From Pseudonocardiaceae bacterium (GTDB taxonomy: Bacteria; Actinomycetota; Actinomycetes; Mycobacteriales; Pseudonocardiaceae): 64,000 nt of DNA. This document shows positions 8,005 through 15,449 of this stretch, piece by piece. Each line of letters starts with the position of its first letter. Positions within the stretch are counted from its first letter, which is position 1. The notes below the pieces were generated by a model. That model ran no database searches. It was not told where the DNA came from and saw only the letters and a program-made list of their open reading frames with translations. The stretch spans positions 46,302 through 110,301 of the forward strand of contig WHSZ01000011.1 in the NCBI GenBank assembly GCA_009379845.1, written 5' to 3'. A program made the translations under genes and the position numbers.

Positions 8005-9176
8005 CGGCCGATCACCTGGCCGCCGCGGAGGAGCTCGCCGCGACCCTGCGGGCCGATGCGGCGGACCGCGATCGGGCGGCCGAGCAGCCGGTCGCCGAGG
8101 TGAAGCGGCTGCGCCGGTCCGGCCTGCTGCCGCTGCCGGTGTCGGCCGAGCGCGGTGGCGCGGGCGGCAGCTGGGTCGAGGCCAACCAGGTCGCCAGGAT
8201 CGTCTCGGCGGCCGACGCCTCCGTCGGCCACCTGCTCGGGTATCACTACCTGCAGCTGTGGCGCAGCGAGCTGTTCGACCGGCCGGCCGCGATCGAGCGG
8301 CTGCACCGGCGCACCGCGGAGCACGGGTGGTTCGTCGCGGGGGTGAGCAACCCGCTGGACTTCGCGTTGCGGCTCACCCCCACCGCGACGGGTTTCGTGG
8401 TGGACGGCAGGAAGACGTTCGCGACCGGCGCGTCCGTCGCCGACCACCTGGTGGTGAGCGGCACCCGCACGGACAACGATGACAAGCTGACCTTCACGGT
8501 GGACGCGAGCTCGGCCGGCATCGAATACCTGGACGATTGGGACAATATCGGGCAACGGCTGACCGCGAGCGGCGGCGTGGTGTTCGATCGGGTTCCGGTC
8601 GAAACGGACGACGTGCTCGGCGTCCAGCCGGACGACGAGGCCGACCCACGCGCGGCGCGGACGTCGCTTTCCGCGCTGGGCTTCCAGGTGGTGCTGAGCC
8701 AGATCTACGTCGGCATCGCGGAGGGCGCGCTCAGCGAGGCGGCCGACTACACCCGGCAGCGGGCCCGGCCCTGGCTGCTGTCCGGGGTGGACGCCGCAGC
8801 CGAGGACCCGTACATCGTGGCCGGCTACGGGGAACTGGTCGCGAGCGTGGAGGCGGCGCGGCTGCTCGCCGATCGGGCCACCTCGGCGCTGGCGGACGCC
8901 GCGGAGCAGGGGTCCGCGCTGAGCGCGGAGCGGCGCGGCGCGACCGCGGTCGAGATCTCCGCCGCGAAGGTGGTGGCGACCAGGGTGGTCAACGACACCA
9001 CCTCGCGGATTTTCGAGTTCCTCGGCGCGCGGGCCACCGCGAGCCGGTACGGCTTCGACCGGTTCTGGCGCAACGCGCGCACCCTCACGTTGCACGACCC
9101 GGTGGTCTACAAGGCACGCGAGGTCGGCGAGCATTTCCTCACCGGCAAGCGACCGCCGTTCACGGGCTACAGTTGA
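8001..9176 (+). CDS. Acyl-CoA-dehydrogenase-fold flavoprotein, SfnB/DszC-like
   Basis: A 391-residue protein of the acyl-CoA dehydrogenase superfamily. It has the N-terminal helical domain, the beta-barrel region (GWFVAGVSNPLDFALRLTPTATGFVVDGRKTFATGAS) and the C-terminal helical bundle ending FLTGKRPPFTGYS. The pattern resembles flavin-dependent sulfur-acquisition monooxygenases (SfnB, DszC) more than true acyl-CoA dehydrogenases, which fits its place between sulfur exporters and methionine-salvage genes. It would use FMNH2 from a separate reductase; none is in the window. The GTG start overlaps a 12-codon frame. mtnA follows after 5 bases. Superfamily firm; sulfur substrate inferred. Confidence 0.75.
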   Translation: MTADHLAAAEELAATLRADAADRDRAAEQPVAEVKRLRRSGLLPLPVSAERGGAGGSWVEANQVARIVSAADASVGHLLGYHYLQLWRSELFDRPAAIERLHRRTAEHGWFVAGVSNPLDFALRLTPTATGFVVDGRKTFATGASVADHLVVSGTRTDNDDKLTFTVDASSAGIEYLDDWDNIGQRLTASGGVVFDRVPVETDDVLGVQPDDEADPRAARTSLSALGFQVVLSQIYVGIAEGALSEAADYTRQRARPWLLSGVDAAAEDPYIVAGYGELVASVEAARLLADRATSALADAAEQGSALSAERRGATAVEISAAKVVATRVVNDTTSRIFEFLGARATASRYGFDRFWRNARTLTLHDPVVYKAREVGEHFLTGKRPPFTGYS

Positions 9177-9181
9177 CGGGG

Positions 9182-10228
9182 ATGGACGGCATGCTTCCGG
9201 TGCTCGCCGACAGCGTCCGGTTGGCCGATGACGGCGTGCATATCCTCGACCGCCGCGACTACCCGTTCAGCAGGGAATGGGTGCGTTGTCGGACGGTCGA
9301 GGAGGTCGCGGCCGCCATCGAGGAGATGGTCACCCAGTCATCCGGGCCGTACTTCGCGACGCTGTGGGCCATGGTGCTGGCGGCAAGGGAAGCCGCCGCG
9401 GTGGACCCGGCGGCCGCGCGCACCGAGCTGGACCGCGCCGGTGCCCGGCTGATGGCGACCCGGCGCACCAACAACCACCTGCGCAAGGCCGTGCACGCGG
9501 TGCTCTGTGCGGTGGACTCGGTGGGGTCGGTCACCGGCGACGAGCTGGTGGCCGCCGCGCTGGCCGGCGCGCGGGCCGGGGATGAGCGGTACCGGGCACG
9601 CAGCCGCGCGCTCGGCGAGTACACCGCGGAACTGCTGCCCGAGCGCGGTTCGGTACTCACGCACTGCTGGGCCGACCTGTACCTGGTCGAGGTGGTGCTG
9701 GCGGCACAGCGCACCGGCAAGCGGCTCGCCTTCGTGTGCACCGAGACCCGGCCGTACCTGCAGGGCGCGCGGCTCACCGCGGACACCCTCGCCGAGCTGG
9801 GCGTGGACACCACGTTGATCACCGACGGGATGGGCGCGGCGATCCTGGCCTCCGGGGACGTGCATACCCTGATCACCGCCGGTGACCGGGTGACGATGGA
9901 CGGGCACGTGGTGAACAAGGTCGGCACGCTCGGGCTGGCGATCGCGGCGCACACCTTCGACGTGCCCTTCCACGCGATGGTGCAGGCGCCCGACCGGCAG
10001 GCACCCACCGCGGCCGACGTGCCGTTCGAGGACCGGCCCGGCGACGAGGTGCTGCACACGCTCGGCAGGCGAACCGCGAGCGACCGGGTGCGCGGCCGGT
10101 ACCTTGCCTTCGACATCACCCCACCCCGGTTCGTCACCTCGGTTGTCACCGATCGGGGCGCCTTTCACCCGGAAAAGCTGGCCGACTACTACGCCGACGA
10201 TCACGCCGGAGAGGAGCAGGATCAGTGA
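9182..10228 (+). CDS. mtnA: S-methyl-5-thioribose-1-phosphate isomerase
   Basis: A 348-residue member of the eIF2B/MtnA family, which converts methylthioribose-1-phosphate to methylthioribulose-1-phosphate. The catalytic cysteine segment GSVLTHCWAD, the catalytic aspartate segment LITDGMGAAIL and the sugar-phosphate loop AGDRVTMDGHVVNKVGT are all present. The frame is open far upstream, but that part is antisense noise in the flavoprotein gene. ATG at 9182, 5 bases after the previous stop and behind a G-rich stretch, is the sensible start. The gene overlaps mtnC by 4 bases (GTGA). Confidence 0.88.
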   Translation: MDGMLPVLADSVRLADDGVHILDRRDYPFSREWVRCRTVEEVAAAIEEMVTQSSGPYFATLWAMVLAAREAAAVDPAAARTELDRAGARLMATRRTNNHLRKAVHAVLCAVDSVGSVTGDELVAAALAGARAGDERYRARSRALGEYTAELLPERGSVLTHCWADLYLVEVVLAAQRTGKRLAFVCTETRPYLQGARLTADTLAELGVDTTLITDGMGAAILASGDVHTLITAGDRVTMDGHVVNKVGTLGLAIAAHTFDVPFHAMVQAPDRQAPTAADVPFEDRPGDEVLHTLGRRTASDRVRGRYLAFDITPPRFVTSVVTDRGAFHPEKLADYYADDHAGEEQDQ

Positions 10229-10932
10229 CGCTATCCGCGGCATGGGCGGTGCTGGACATCGAGGGCACCTTGACCGCGACCAGCCAGGTGCACGTGGTGC
10301 TTTACGACTACGCGCGACCCCGGCTGGGCCCGTGGATCGACGAGCACCCGGACGACCCCGAGGTGGCCGACGCGGTGACGCAGGTCAAGAAGCTCGCCGA
10401 GCTGCCGGAGTCCGCCGGCACCGACGAGGTGGTTGCGGTGCTGCACGAATGGATGGCCGCCGACCGGAAAGCGGCGCCGCTGAAGACGTTGCAGGGGCTG
10501 ATCTGGCAGCACGGCTACGCGCGAGGTGAGCTGACCACCACGCTGTTCGGCGACGTCGTGCCGGCGCTGCGGGCCTGGCAACGGGCGGGGGTGCGCCTCG
10601 CGGTGTTCTCCTCCGGCTCGGTCGCCGGGCAGATCGCGTCGTTCTCGAACACCACGGACGGCGATATCACCGGGCTATTCGAGCGACACTTCGACACCGT
10701 CAACGCCGGCCCGAAGAAGGAAGCGCCGTCCTACCGGTCGATCACCTCCGCGCTCGGCGCGTCACCGGGCGAGCTGGTGTTCCTTTCCGACGTGCCGGCC
10801 GAGCTGGACGCCGCGGCCGAGGCCGGCTGGCAAACCGTTGGGGTGGCCCGTGCCGGTGAGCCGTACGGCGATGCGGCCTTTGGTCCACATCGGACTATCG
10901 GGTCGTTCGAGGACATCGGGCTTCGAGCGTGA
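10225..10932 (+). CDS. mtnC: Enolase-phosphatase (2,3-diketo-5-methylthiopentyl-1-phosphate)
   Basis: A 235-residue HAD-superfamily phosphatase. Motif I is VLDIEGTLT, motif II is VFSSGSVAGQ, and the FLSDVPAELDAA segment supplies the acidic metal ligands. DIEGT and the SSGS/LSD pattern are characteristic of MtnC. It enolises and dephosphorylates the diketo intermediate to acireductone. The GTG start overlaps the mtnA stop, and its own stop overlaps the mtnB start, so translation of the three genes is coupled. Confidence 0.9.
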   Translation: MTLSAAWAVLDIEGTLTATSQVHVVLYDYARPRLGPWIDEHPDDPEVADAVTQVKKLAELPESAGTDEVVAVLHEWMAADRKAAPLKTLQGLIWQHGYARGELTTTLFGDVVPALRAWQRAGVRLAVFSSGSVAGQIASFSNTTDGDITGLFERHFDTVNAGPKKEAPSYRSITSALGASPGELVFLSDVPAELDAAAEAGWQTVGVARAGEPYGDAAFGPHRTIGSFEDIGLRA

Positions 10933-11552
10933 GCTGCACCGTTGACCGGCTTCGGGACATCGGGCGCGCGCTCGCGGCGGAATGCGCCCGGTACGCCGAA
11001 TTGGGCTGGATGCGCGGTACGTCCGGGAATCTGTCCGTGGTGCTGGATCGCGCGCCGCTCCGGCTCGCCGTCACGGTGAGCGGGTTGGACAAGGGGGAGC
11101 TGACCGAGGACGACCTGGTCGTGGTGGACCAGAACGGCGGCGCGGTCGGCGATCAGCCGCATCCGGAAAGGGTGCCGTCCGCGGAGGCGGGACTGCACGG
11201 TCGGATCGCGGCGGTGTCCGGTGCGGGCTCGGTGGTCCACGTGCACGCCCTCGCCCCGGTGCTGGCGGCCGAGCGCTGGCCGGGCGGGGTGCCGCTGCGG
11301 GATGTGGAGATGCTGAAGGGTTTCGGCCGCGCCGCGCACGACGATCTGGTCACCATCCCGGTGATCGGCAACGGGCAGGACATGGCCGTGCTCGGCGACG
11401 CGTTCCAGGCCGGTTTCCGTGCCGACACACCGGCGCTGATCGTGGCGAGACACGGGGTGTACGTGTGGGGTGCGGACCTGCGGGAGGCCCGCTACCGACT
11501 GGAATGCCTGGAGTGGCTGCTGCGCTTCGCCGTCGAAACCGCTCACCCGTGA
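10929..11552 (+). CDS. mtnB: Methylthioribulose-1-phosphate dehydratase
   Basis: A 207-residue class II aldolase/adducin-fold enzyme. RGTSGNLSVVL is the substrate-binding loop, and VVHVHALAP plus ARHGVYVWG supply the zinc histidines, as in MtnB. It dehydrates MTRu-1-P in the step between MtnA and MtnC. The GTG start overlaps mtnC by 4 bases. A 57-base gap with its own ribosome-binding site precedes mtnD. Confidence 0.9.
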   Translation: MSCTVDRLRDIGRALAAECARYAELGWMRGTSGNLSVVLDRAPLRLAVTVSGLDKGELTEDDLVVVDQNGGAVGDQPHPERVPSAEAGLHGRIAAVSGAGSVVHVHALAPVLAAERWPGGVPLRDVEMLKGFGRAAHDDLVTIPVIGNGQDMAVLGDAFQAGFRADTPALIVARHGVYVWGADLREARYRLECLEWLLRFAVETAHP

Positions 11553-11609
11553 GTGGTTGCCGGCCTTCGCTGGCGAAACCAGACTGGACGGCGTGGGAAG
11601 GGGAACGCG

Positions 11610-12188
11610 ATGACACTGTTGACTGTCTGGGCGGACGACGACCCCGACACGGTGCTGACGAAGACCGAGGACGCCGAGAAGATCGGCGACGAGCTGAAAC
11701 AACTCGGGGTGCGCTTCGAGCGCTGGGACCTGGCCGAGGAGTTGTCCGCCGACCCGAGCTCCGATGAGGTCCTCGACGCGTACCGCGAGCAGGTGGCCCG
11801 CGTCGTGGAAACCGAAGGCTACGTGCTGGTCGACGCCATGTATATGACGCCGTCCGAGGATCCGGACTGGCAGCGGCGGGCGGAAGAGGCGCGCCGGAAG
11901 TTCCTCGCCGAGCACACCCACGACGACGACGAGGACCGGTTCTTCGCCCGTGGTGCTGGGGTTTTCTACCTGCACGTGGACGGCAAGGTGTACGCGATGC
12001 TGTGCGAGGCGGGCGATCTGCTCAGCGTGGCGGCCAACACCACGCACTGGTTCGATATGGGTAGCCGCCCGGATTACGTGTCGATCCGGTTCTTCCACGA
12101 CGACGACGGCTGGGTGGGTAACTTCACCGGCAGCCGGATCGCCGAGAACTTCCCGGACTTCGACACCCTGATGGCCAGCCGCTCGTGA
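11610..12188 (+). CDS. mtnD: Acireductone dioxygenase
   Basis: A 192-residue cupin. The metal ligands are visible as H102 and H104 (EHTHDDDED), E108 and H146 (TTHWFD). It converts acireductone to formate and 2-keto-4-methylthiobutyrate, the last step before transamination to methionine. The start ATG at 11610 is preceded by ggaagggg. Longer in-frame starts upstream lack this site and add non-conserved residues. No MTA phosphorylase/nucleosidase or methylthioribose kinase lies nearby, so those steps must be encoded elsewhere. Confidence 0.93.
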   Translation: MTLLTVWADDDPDTVLTKTEDAEKIGDELKQLGVRFERWDLAEELSADPSSDEVLDAYREQVARVVETEGYVLVDAMYMTPSEDPDWQRRAEEARRKFLAEHTHDDDEDRFFARGAGVFYLHVDGKVYAMLCEAGDLLSVAANTTHWFDMGSRPDYVSIRFFHDDDGWVGNFTGSRIAENFPDFDTLMASRS

Positions 12189-12245
12189 CACCCCGGCACC
12201 GCGCCAGAACCCAATATGCAGCGCGGCCCCCCTGATTTTGGTGAA

Positions 12246-12950
12246 CTAGGAGGTCGTGGCGGCGAGGCGCTGGGTGATCCAGCTCTCCACCTCGGCGACG
12301 TGCCGGGTGGCGGCCACGAAGGCGGCGAGGCTGTCGCGCTCCCGCAGCGCCTGGTAGATGCCGAGGTGCTGCTGGTGCGTCCAGGTAGCCACGTCCTGCT
12401 TGACGAGCGCGCGCCAGATGCGCGCCCGCACGGTGTGCTGCGCGACCGTGTGCGCGAGTGATTCCAGCGTCCGGTTCCCGGTGGCGGCGACGATCGCGGC
12501 GTGGAAGGCGAGGTCCTCGGCGACAAGCGCCTCCGGGTCGGTCTTCGTCGCCATCCGCTCGATCCGCTCGTGCAGGTCGGCGAGCCCGTCGTCGGTGATC
12601 CGGGTGGCGGCCAGCGCGGTTGCGCTCGGTTCCAGCACCCGCCGGCATTCGAACAGCTCGCCGAGGTGCGCCTCGTTCGCCAGCTCGAGGAAGCTGCCCA
12701 GAATCCGCACCATGTTGTCCGGCCGCAGGTCGGTGACGAACGTGCCGGTGCCGCGACGGATCTCCAGCACACCGCCCATCACCAGGGCACGAACCGCTTC
12801 ACGCAGCGAAAGCCGCGACAGGTTCAGCTGCTCGGCGAGTACCGACTCCGGGGGCAGCTGGCTGCCGGGGCTGAACTCACCGCTCTCGATCCGAGCCTTG
12901 AGTTTCCTGATCGCCTCGTCGACGACACCGCCAGCGCCAAGGTCGTTCAT
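12246..12950 (-). CDS. GntR/FadR-type regulator with FCD domain
   Basis: A 234-residue protein. The N-terminal winged HTH (PGSQLPPESVLAEQLNLSRLSLREAVRALVMGGVLEIRRGTGTFV) is the GntR signature. The C-terminal all-helical FCD domain has the metal/ligand histidine pattern of FadR-type sugar-acid regulators (DLAFHAAIVAATGN ... HLGIYQALRERD). Its ATG overlaps the stop of the upstream dehydratase by 4 bases, so the two are co-transcribed and the regulator is probably autoregulated. Two matching palindromes in the divergent promoter at 14.3 kb are candidate binding sites. The inducer is probably a sugar acid; this is inference. Confidence 0.88.
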   Translation of the reverse strand: MNDLGAGGVVDEAIRKLKARIESGEFSPGSQLPPESVLAEQLNLSRLSLREAVRALVMGGVLEIRRGTGTFVTDLRPDNMVRILGSFLELANEAHLGELFECRRVLEPSATALAATRITDDGLADLHERIERMATKTDPEALVAEDLAFHAAIVAATGNRTLESLAHTVAQHTVRARIWRALVKQDVATWTHQQHLGIYQALRERDSLAAFVAATRHVAEVESWITQRLAATTS

Positions 12951-14269
12951 GCCACCTCTTGCCAGGCGGCGCCGTCCGGGAAGCGGAACCGGCGCAGCGT
13001 GTCGCGGTGCATCTCGGAGCTGAACCCTGGACCATGCGGGGCGAGATAGTGCGAGCCGCGCACCCGCACCGGGTCCACGAAATGCTCGTGCAGATGATCG
13101 ACGTACTCGATCACCCGGTTCTCGAGCGATCCGCTCACCGCGATGTAGTCGAAGATCGACAGATGCTGCACGAGCTCGCACAGGCCGACGCCACCGGCGT
13201 GCGGGCACACCGGCACCTCGTGCGCCGCGGCGAGCAGTAACGCCGCCACCGCCTCGTTGACGCCGGCCAGCCGGCAGGCGTCGATCTGGCAGATCCCGAT
13301 CGCGTCCGCGGCGAGGAACTGCTTGAACATCACGGCGTTGTGCGCGTGCTCGCCGGTCGCGACCTTCACCGGCGCGATCTTGTCGGCGATCGCGGCATGC
13401 CCGAGAATGTCGTCCGGGCTGGTCGGCTCCTCGAACCACCAGATGTTGAACTCCGCGAGCGCCTCGGCCCAGCGGACCGCTTCCGGCACCCCGAGCGTCT
13501 GGTTGGCGTCGATCATCAACCGGCGATCCGGACCGATGATCTCGCGCACGATGCGGCAGCGCCGGATGTCGTCGTCGAGGTTCGCGCCGGCCTTGAGCTT
13601 GATCGAGTCCCAGCCGTCGTCGATCGCTTCCCCGCACAGCCGCGCCAGCTTGGCGTCGTCGTAACCGAGCCAGCCGGCGCTGGTGGTGTAGGCGGGATAG
13701 CCATCCGAGCGGATTCGCCTCTCCCGCTCGGCACGCCCCGGCACCTGCCGCTCGAGCATCCGCAGCGCGGCATCCGGGGTCAGCACATCGGTGAGGTAGC
13801 GCCAGTCGACGAGATCCACGATCTGCTGCGGGGTCATGTCGGCGAGCAGCTTCCAGACCGGCGCGCGGGCGCGTTTGGCCGCCAGATCCCACGCCGCGTT
13901 CACGACCGCGGCGGTGCCGAGGTGGATGCTTCCCTTGTCCGGACCGAGCCAGCGCAGCTGGCTGTCCGCGGCGAGGTGGCGTGCGAAACCGCCGAGATCG
14001 TGCACCACGTCGGCCACCTCGAACCCGATCGCGCGCTCACCGATCGCCCTGGCTGCCGCCACCGCGAGGTCGGTGCCGCGGCCGCAGGTGAACGTGAACC
14101 CGTGCCCTTCGCCGACCGGTGGGGCGTTCCCGTCCGCCCCCTCGACGTGCAGCACGACGTAACCGGCCGAGTAGTCCGGAGCCTCGTTCATCGCATCCGA
14201 ACCGTCGAGTTCCCTGGACGTGGGGAAGCGGACGTCGATGGTCTCCACGTCGACGATACGGGCGGTCAT
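12947..14269 (-). CDS. Enolase-superfamily sugar-acid dehydratase (L-fuconate dehydratase-like)
   Basis: A 440-residue mandelate-racemase-type enzyme. The capping domain (YVVLHVEGAD ... GHGFTFTCGRGTD) is followed by the barrel with the catalytic lysine strand DSIKLKAG, metal ligands in MIDANQTLG, WWFEEPTSP and ATGEHAHN, and the histidine loop CPHAGGVG. Overall layout and the GFTFTCGRGTD element match L-fuconate dehydratases. The ATG at 14269 has gagggag in front; the frame extends further but without homology. It is divergent from a FAH-family gene, and together they would form a non-phosphorylated sugar-acid pathway. The exact sugar is not proven. Confidence 0.85.
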   Translation of the reverse strand: MTARIVDVETIDVRFPTSRELDGSDAMNEAPDYSAGYVVLHVEGADGNAPPVGEGHGFTFTCGRGTDLAVAAARAIGERAIGFEVADVVHDLGGFARHLAADSQLRWLGPDKGSIHLGTAAVVNAAWDLAAKRARAPVWKLLADMTPQQIVDLVDWRYLTDVLTPDAALRMLERQVPGRAERERRIRSDGYPAYTTSAGWLGYDDAKLARLCGEAIDDGWDSIKLKAGANLDDDIRRCRIVREIIGPDRRLMIDANQTLGVPEAVRWAEALAEFNIWWFEEPTSPDDILGHAAIADKIAPVKVATGEHAHNAVMFKQFLAADAIGICQIDACRLAGVNEAVAALLLAAAHEVPVCPHAGGVGLCELVQHLSIFDYIAVSGSLENRVIEYVDHLHEHFVDPVRVRGSHYLAPHGPGFSSEMHRDTLRRFRFPDGAAWQEVA

Positions 14270-14298
14270 CGGCTCCCTCTCTAGCACATTCTCCGCAA

Positions 14299-14311
14299 GA
14301 CATCTGATGTC
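14299..14311. promoter_or_regulatory. Candidate GntR operator 1
   Basis: gacatc-t-gatgtc is a perfect 6-1-6 palindrome 30 bases upstream of the dehydratase start. FadR-type regulators bind such short palindromes. A near-identical site lies 74 bases away in the same divergent promoter. Confidence 0.6.
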
Positions 14312-14372
14312 GTGTCGAGATTTGAGGTTAGGTTCCCTTGTGCCTAGCGTCAAACCCGCCTTAGGGTCCGAG

Positions 14373-14385
14373 GACATCAGATATC
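14373..14385. promoter_or_regulatory. Candidate GntR operator 2
   Basis: gacatc-a-gatatc matches operator 1 with one mismatch and lies 29 bases before the FAH-family start. Placement of one copy near each divergent gene supports joint control by the adjacent GntR protein. Confidence 0.6.
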
Positions 14386-14413
14386 TCGCGGGTCGTTCGA
14401 AAGGAACCGTTCC

Positions 14414-15331
14414 ATGCACATCGTCCGGTTCGCCGACCACGACGACAAAGTCCACAGTGGACTCCTCACGGGCGGCGGTCAGATCACCAGGTTCGAAGGC
14501 GTCGAGCACATCGCTGAGCTGATGACGCTGCGAGCCGCCGAGCTGACCGCACTCGTCACCGAAACCGCGTCCCACGCCAGCACGCACAGCGTGGGCGAGG
14601 TGACGCTGCTGCCACCGGTGGACAGGCGGATGGAAGTGTGGGCGGCGGGGGTCACCTACCGGCGGTCCCGCGAAGCGCGGGTGGAGGAGAGCACTGAGCG
14701 CTCCGTCTACGAGAAGGTATACGACGCCGAGCGGCCGGAGCTGTTCCTCAAGGCGCAGCCGTGGCGCGTGGTGACCTACGGCGAACCGGTCGCGGTGCGG
14801 GCCGATTCCCCGCTGAACGTGCCGGAACCGGAACTCGGCGTGGTGGTCAACCGGCACGCCGAGACCATCGGCTACACCGTGATCAACGACGTCAGCTCGC
14901 GGTCCATCGAGGGCGAGAACCCGCTCTACCTGCCGCAGGCGAAGATCTACGCCGGAAGCTGCGCTGTCTCACCGGTCATCCGGCCGGCGTGGGAGATCGC
15001 CGATCCGCCCGCGCTGGACATCGCCATGACGGTTCGTCGCGGCGCCGACACCGCTTTTCAGGCAAGCATCTCGACCGAAGCGCTGCACCGCTCGCCCGGT
15101 GAGCTCGTTCGCTGCCTCTTCGAAGGGCAGCCGTTCCCGGACGGCGCGATCCTCGCCACCGGCACCGGCATCGTGCCCGACATGGACTTCACGCTGCTGG
15201 CCGGCGATGTGGTGGACATCGAGATCAGCGAGGTCGGCCAGCTGGCCACCCCGGTGGTCGCCGGCCTGGATGCCATGGAATGGCTCGTCACCGCGGCGGA
15301 GAAACCGAGCGCCCGCCCGCGACGGTCATAA
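14414..15331 (+). CDS. Fumarylacetoacetate hydrolase family protein, 2-keto-3-deoxy sugar-acid dehydratase-like
   Basis: A 305-residue FAH-fold enzyme. The core contains WAAGVTYRRSREARVEES, VYEKVYDAERPELFLKA, the acidic metal ligands in VPEPELGVVV and NDVSSRSIEGENPLYLPQAK. The YEKVYDAERPELF and ENPLYLPQAK segments resemble 2-keto-3-deoxy-arabinonate dehydratase-like proteins; diketo-deoxy-fuconate hydrolases belong to the same fold. It probably processes the product of the divergent dehydratase. ATG start with gaaagga 10 bases upstream. The exact reaction is uncertain between dehydratase and C-C hydrolase. Confidence 0.8.
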   Translation: MHIVRFADHDDKVHSGLLTGGGQITRFEGVEHIAELMTLRAAELTALVTETASHASTHSVGEVTLLPPVDRRMEVWAAGVTYRRSREARVEESTERSVYEKVYDAERPELFLKAQPWRVVTYGEPVAVRADSPLNVPEPELGVVVNRHAETIGYTVINDVSSRSIEGENPLYLPQAKIYAGSCAVSPVIRPAWEIADPPALDIAMTVRRGADTAFQASISTEALHRSPGELVRCLFEGQPFPDGAILATGTGIVPDMDFTLLAGDVVDIEISEVGQLATPVVAGLDAMEWLVTAAEKPSARPRRS

Positions 15332-15449
15332 GACCTTTCGCCCGCTTGCTTACCCGGCCCCTCGTGGCTCATGGGCGGTGGCACGTTCCCCTGGTTGGCC
15401 ACTCAATAGACTGACCGCTCCAGAGCGGCTTTCAGGGGTGGGATGGCTC

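Noticed and set aside
12951..13892. Upstream extension of the GntR frame
   Set aside because: The frame is open but lies inside the dehydratase gene in another frame; the GntR domain begins at 12950 with a 4-base overlap start.
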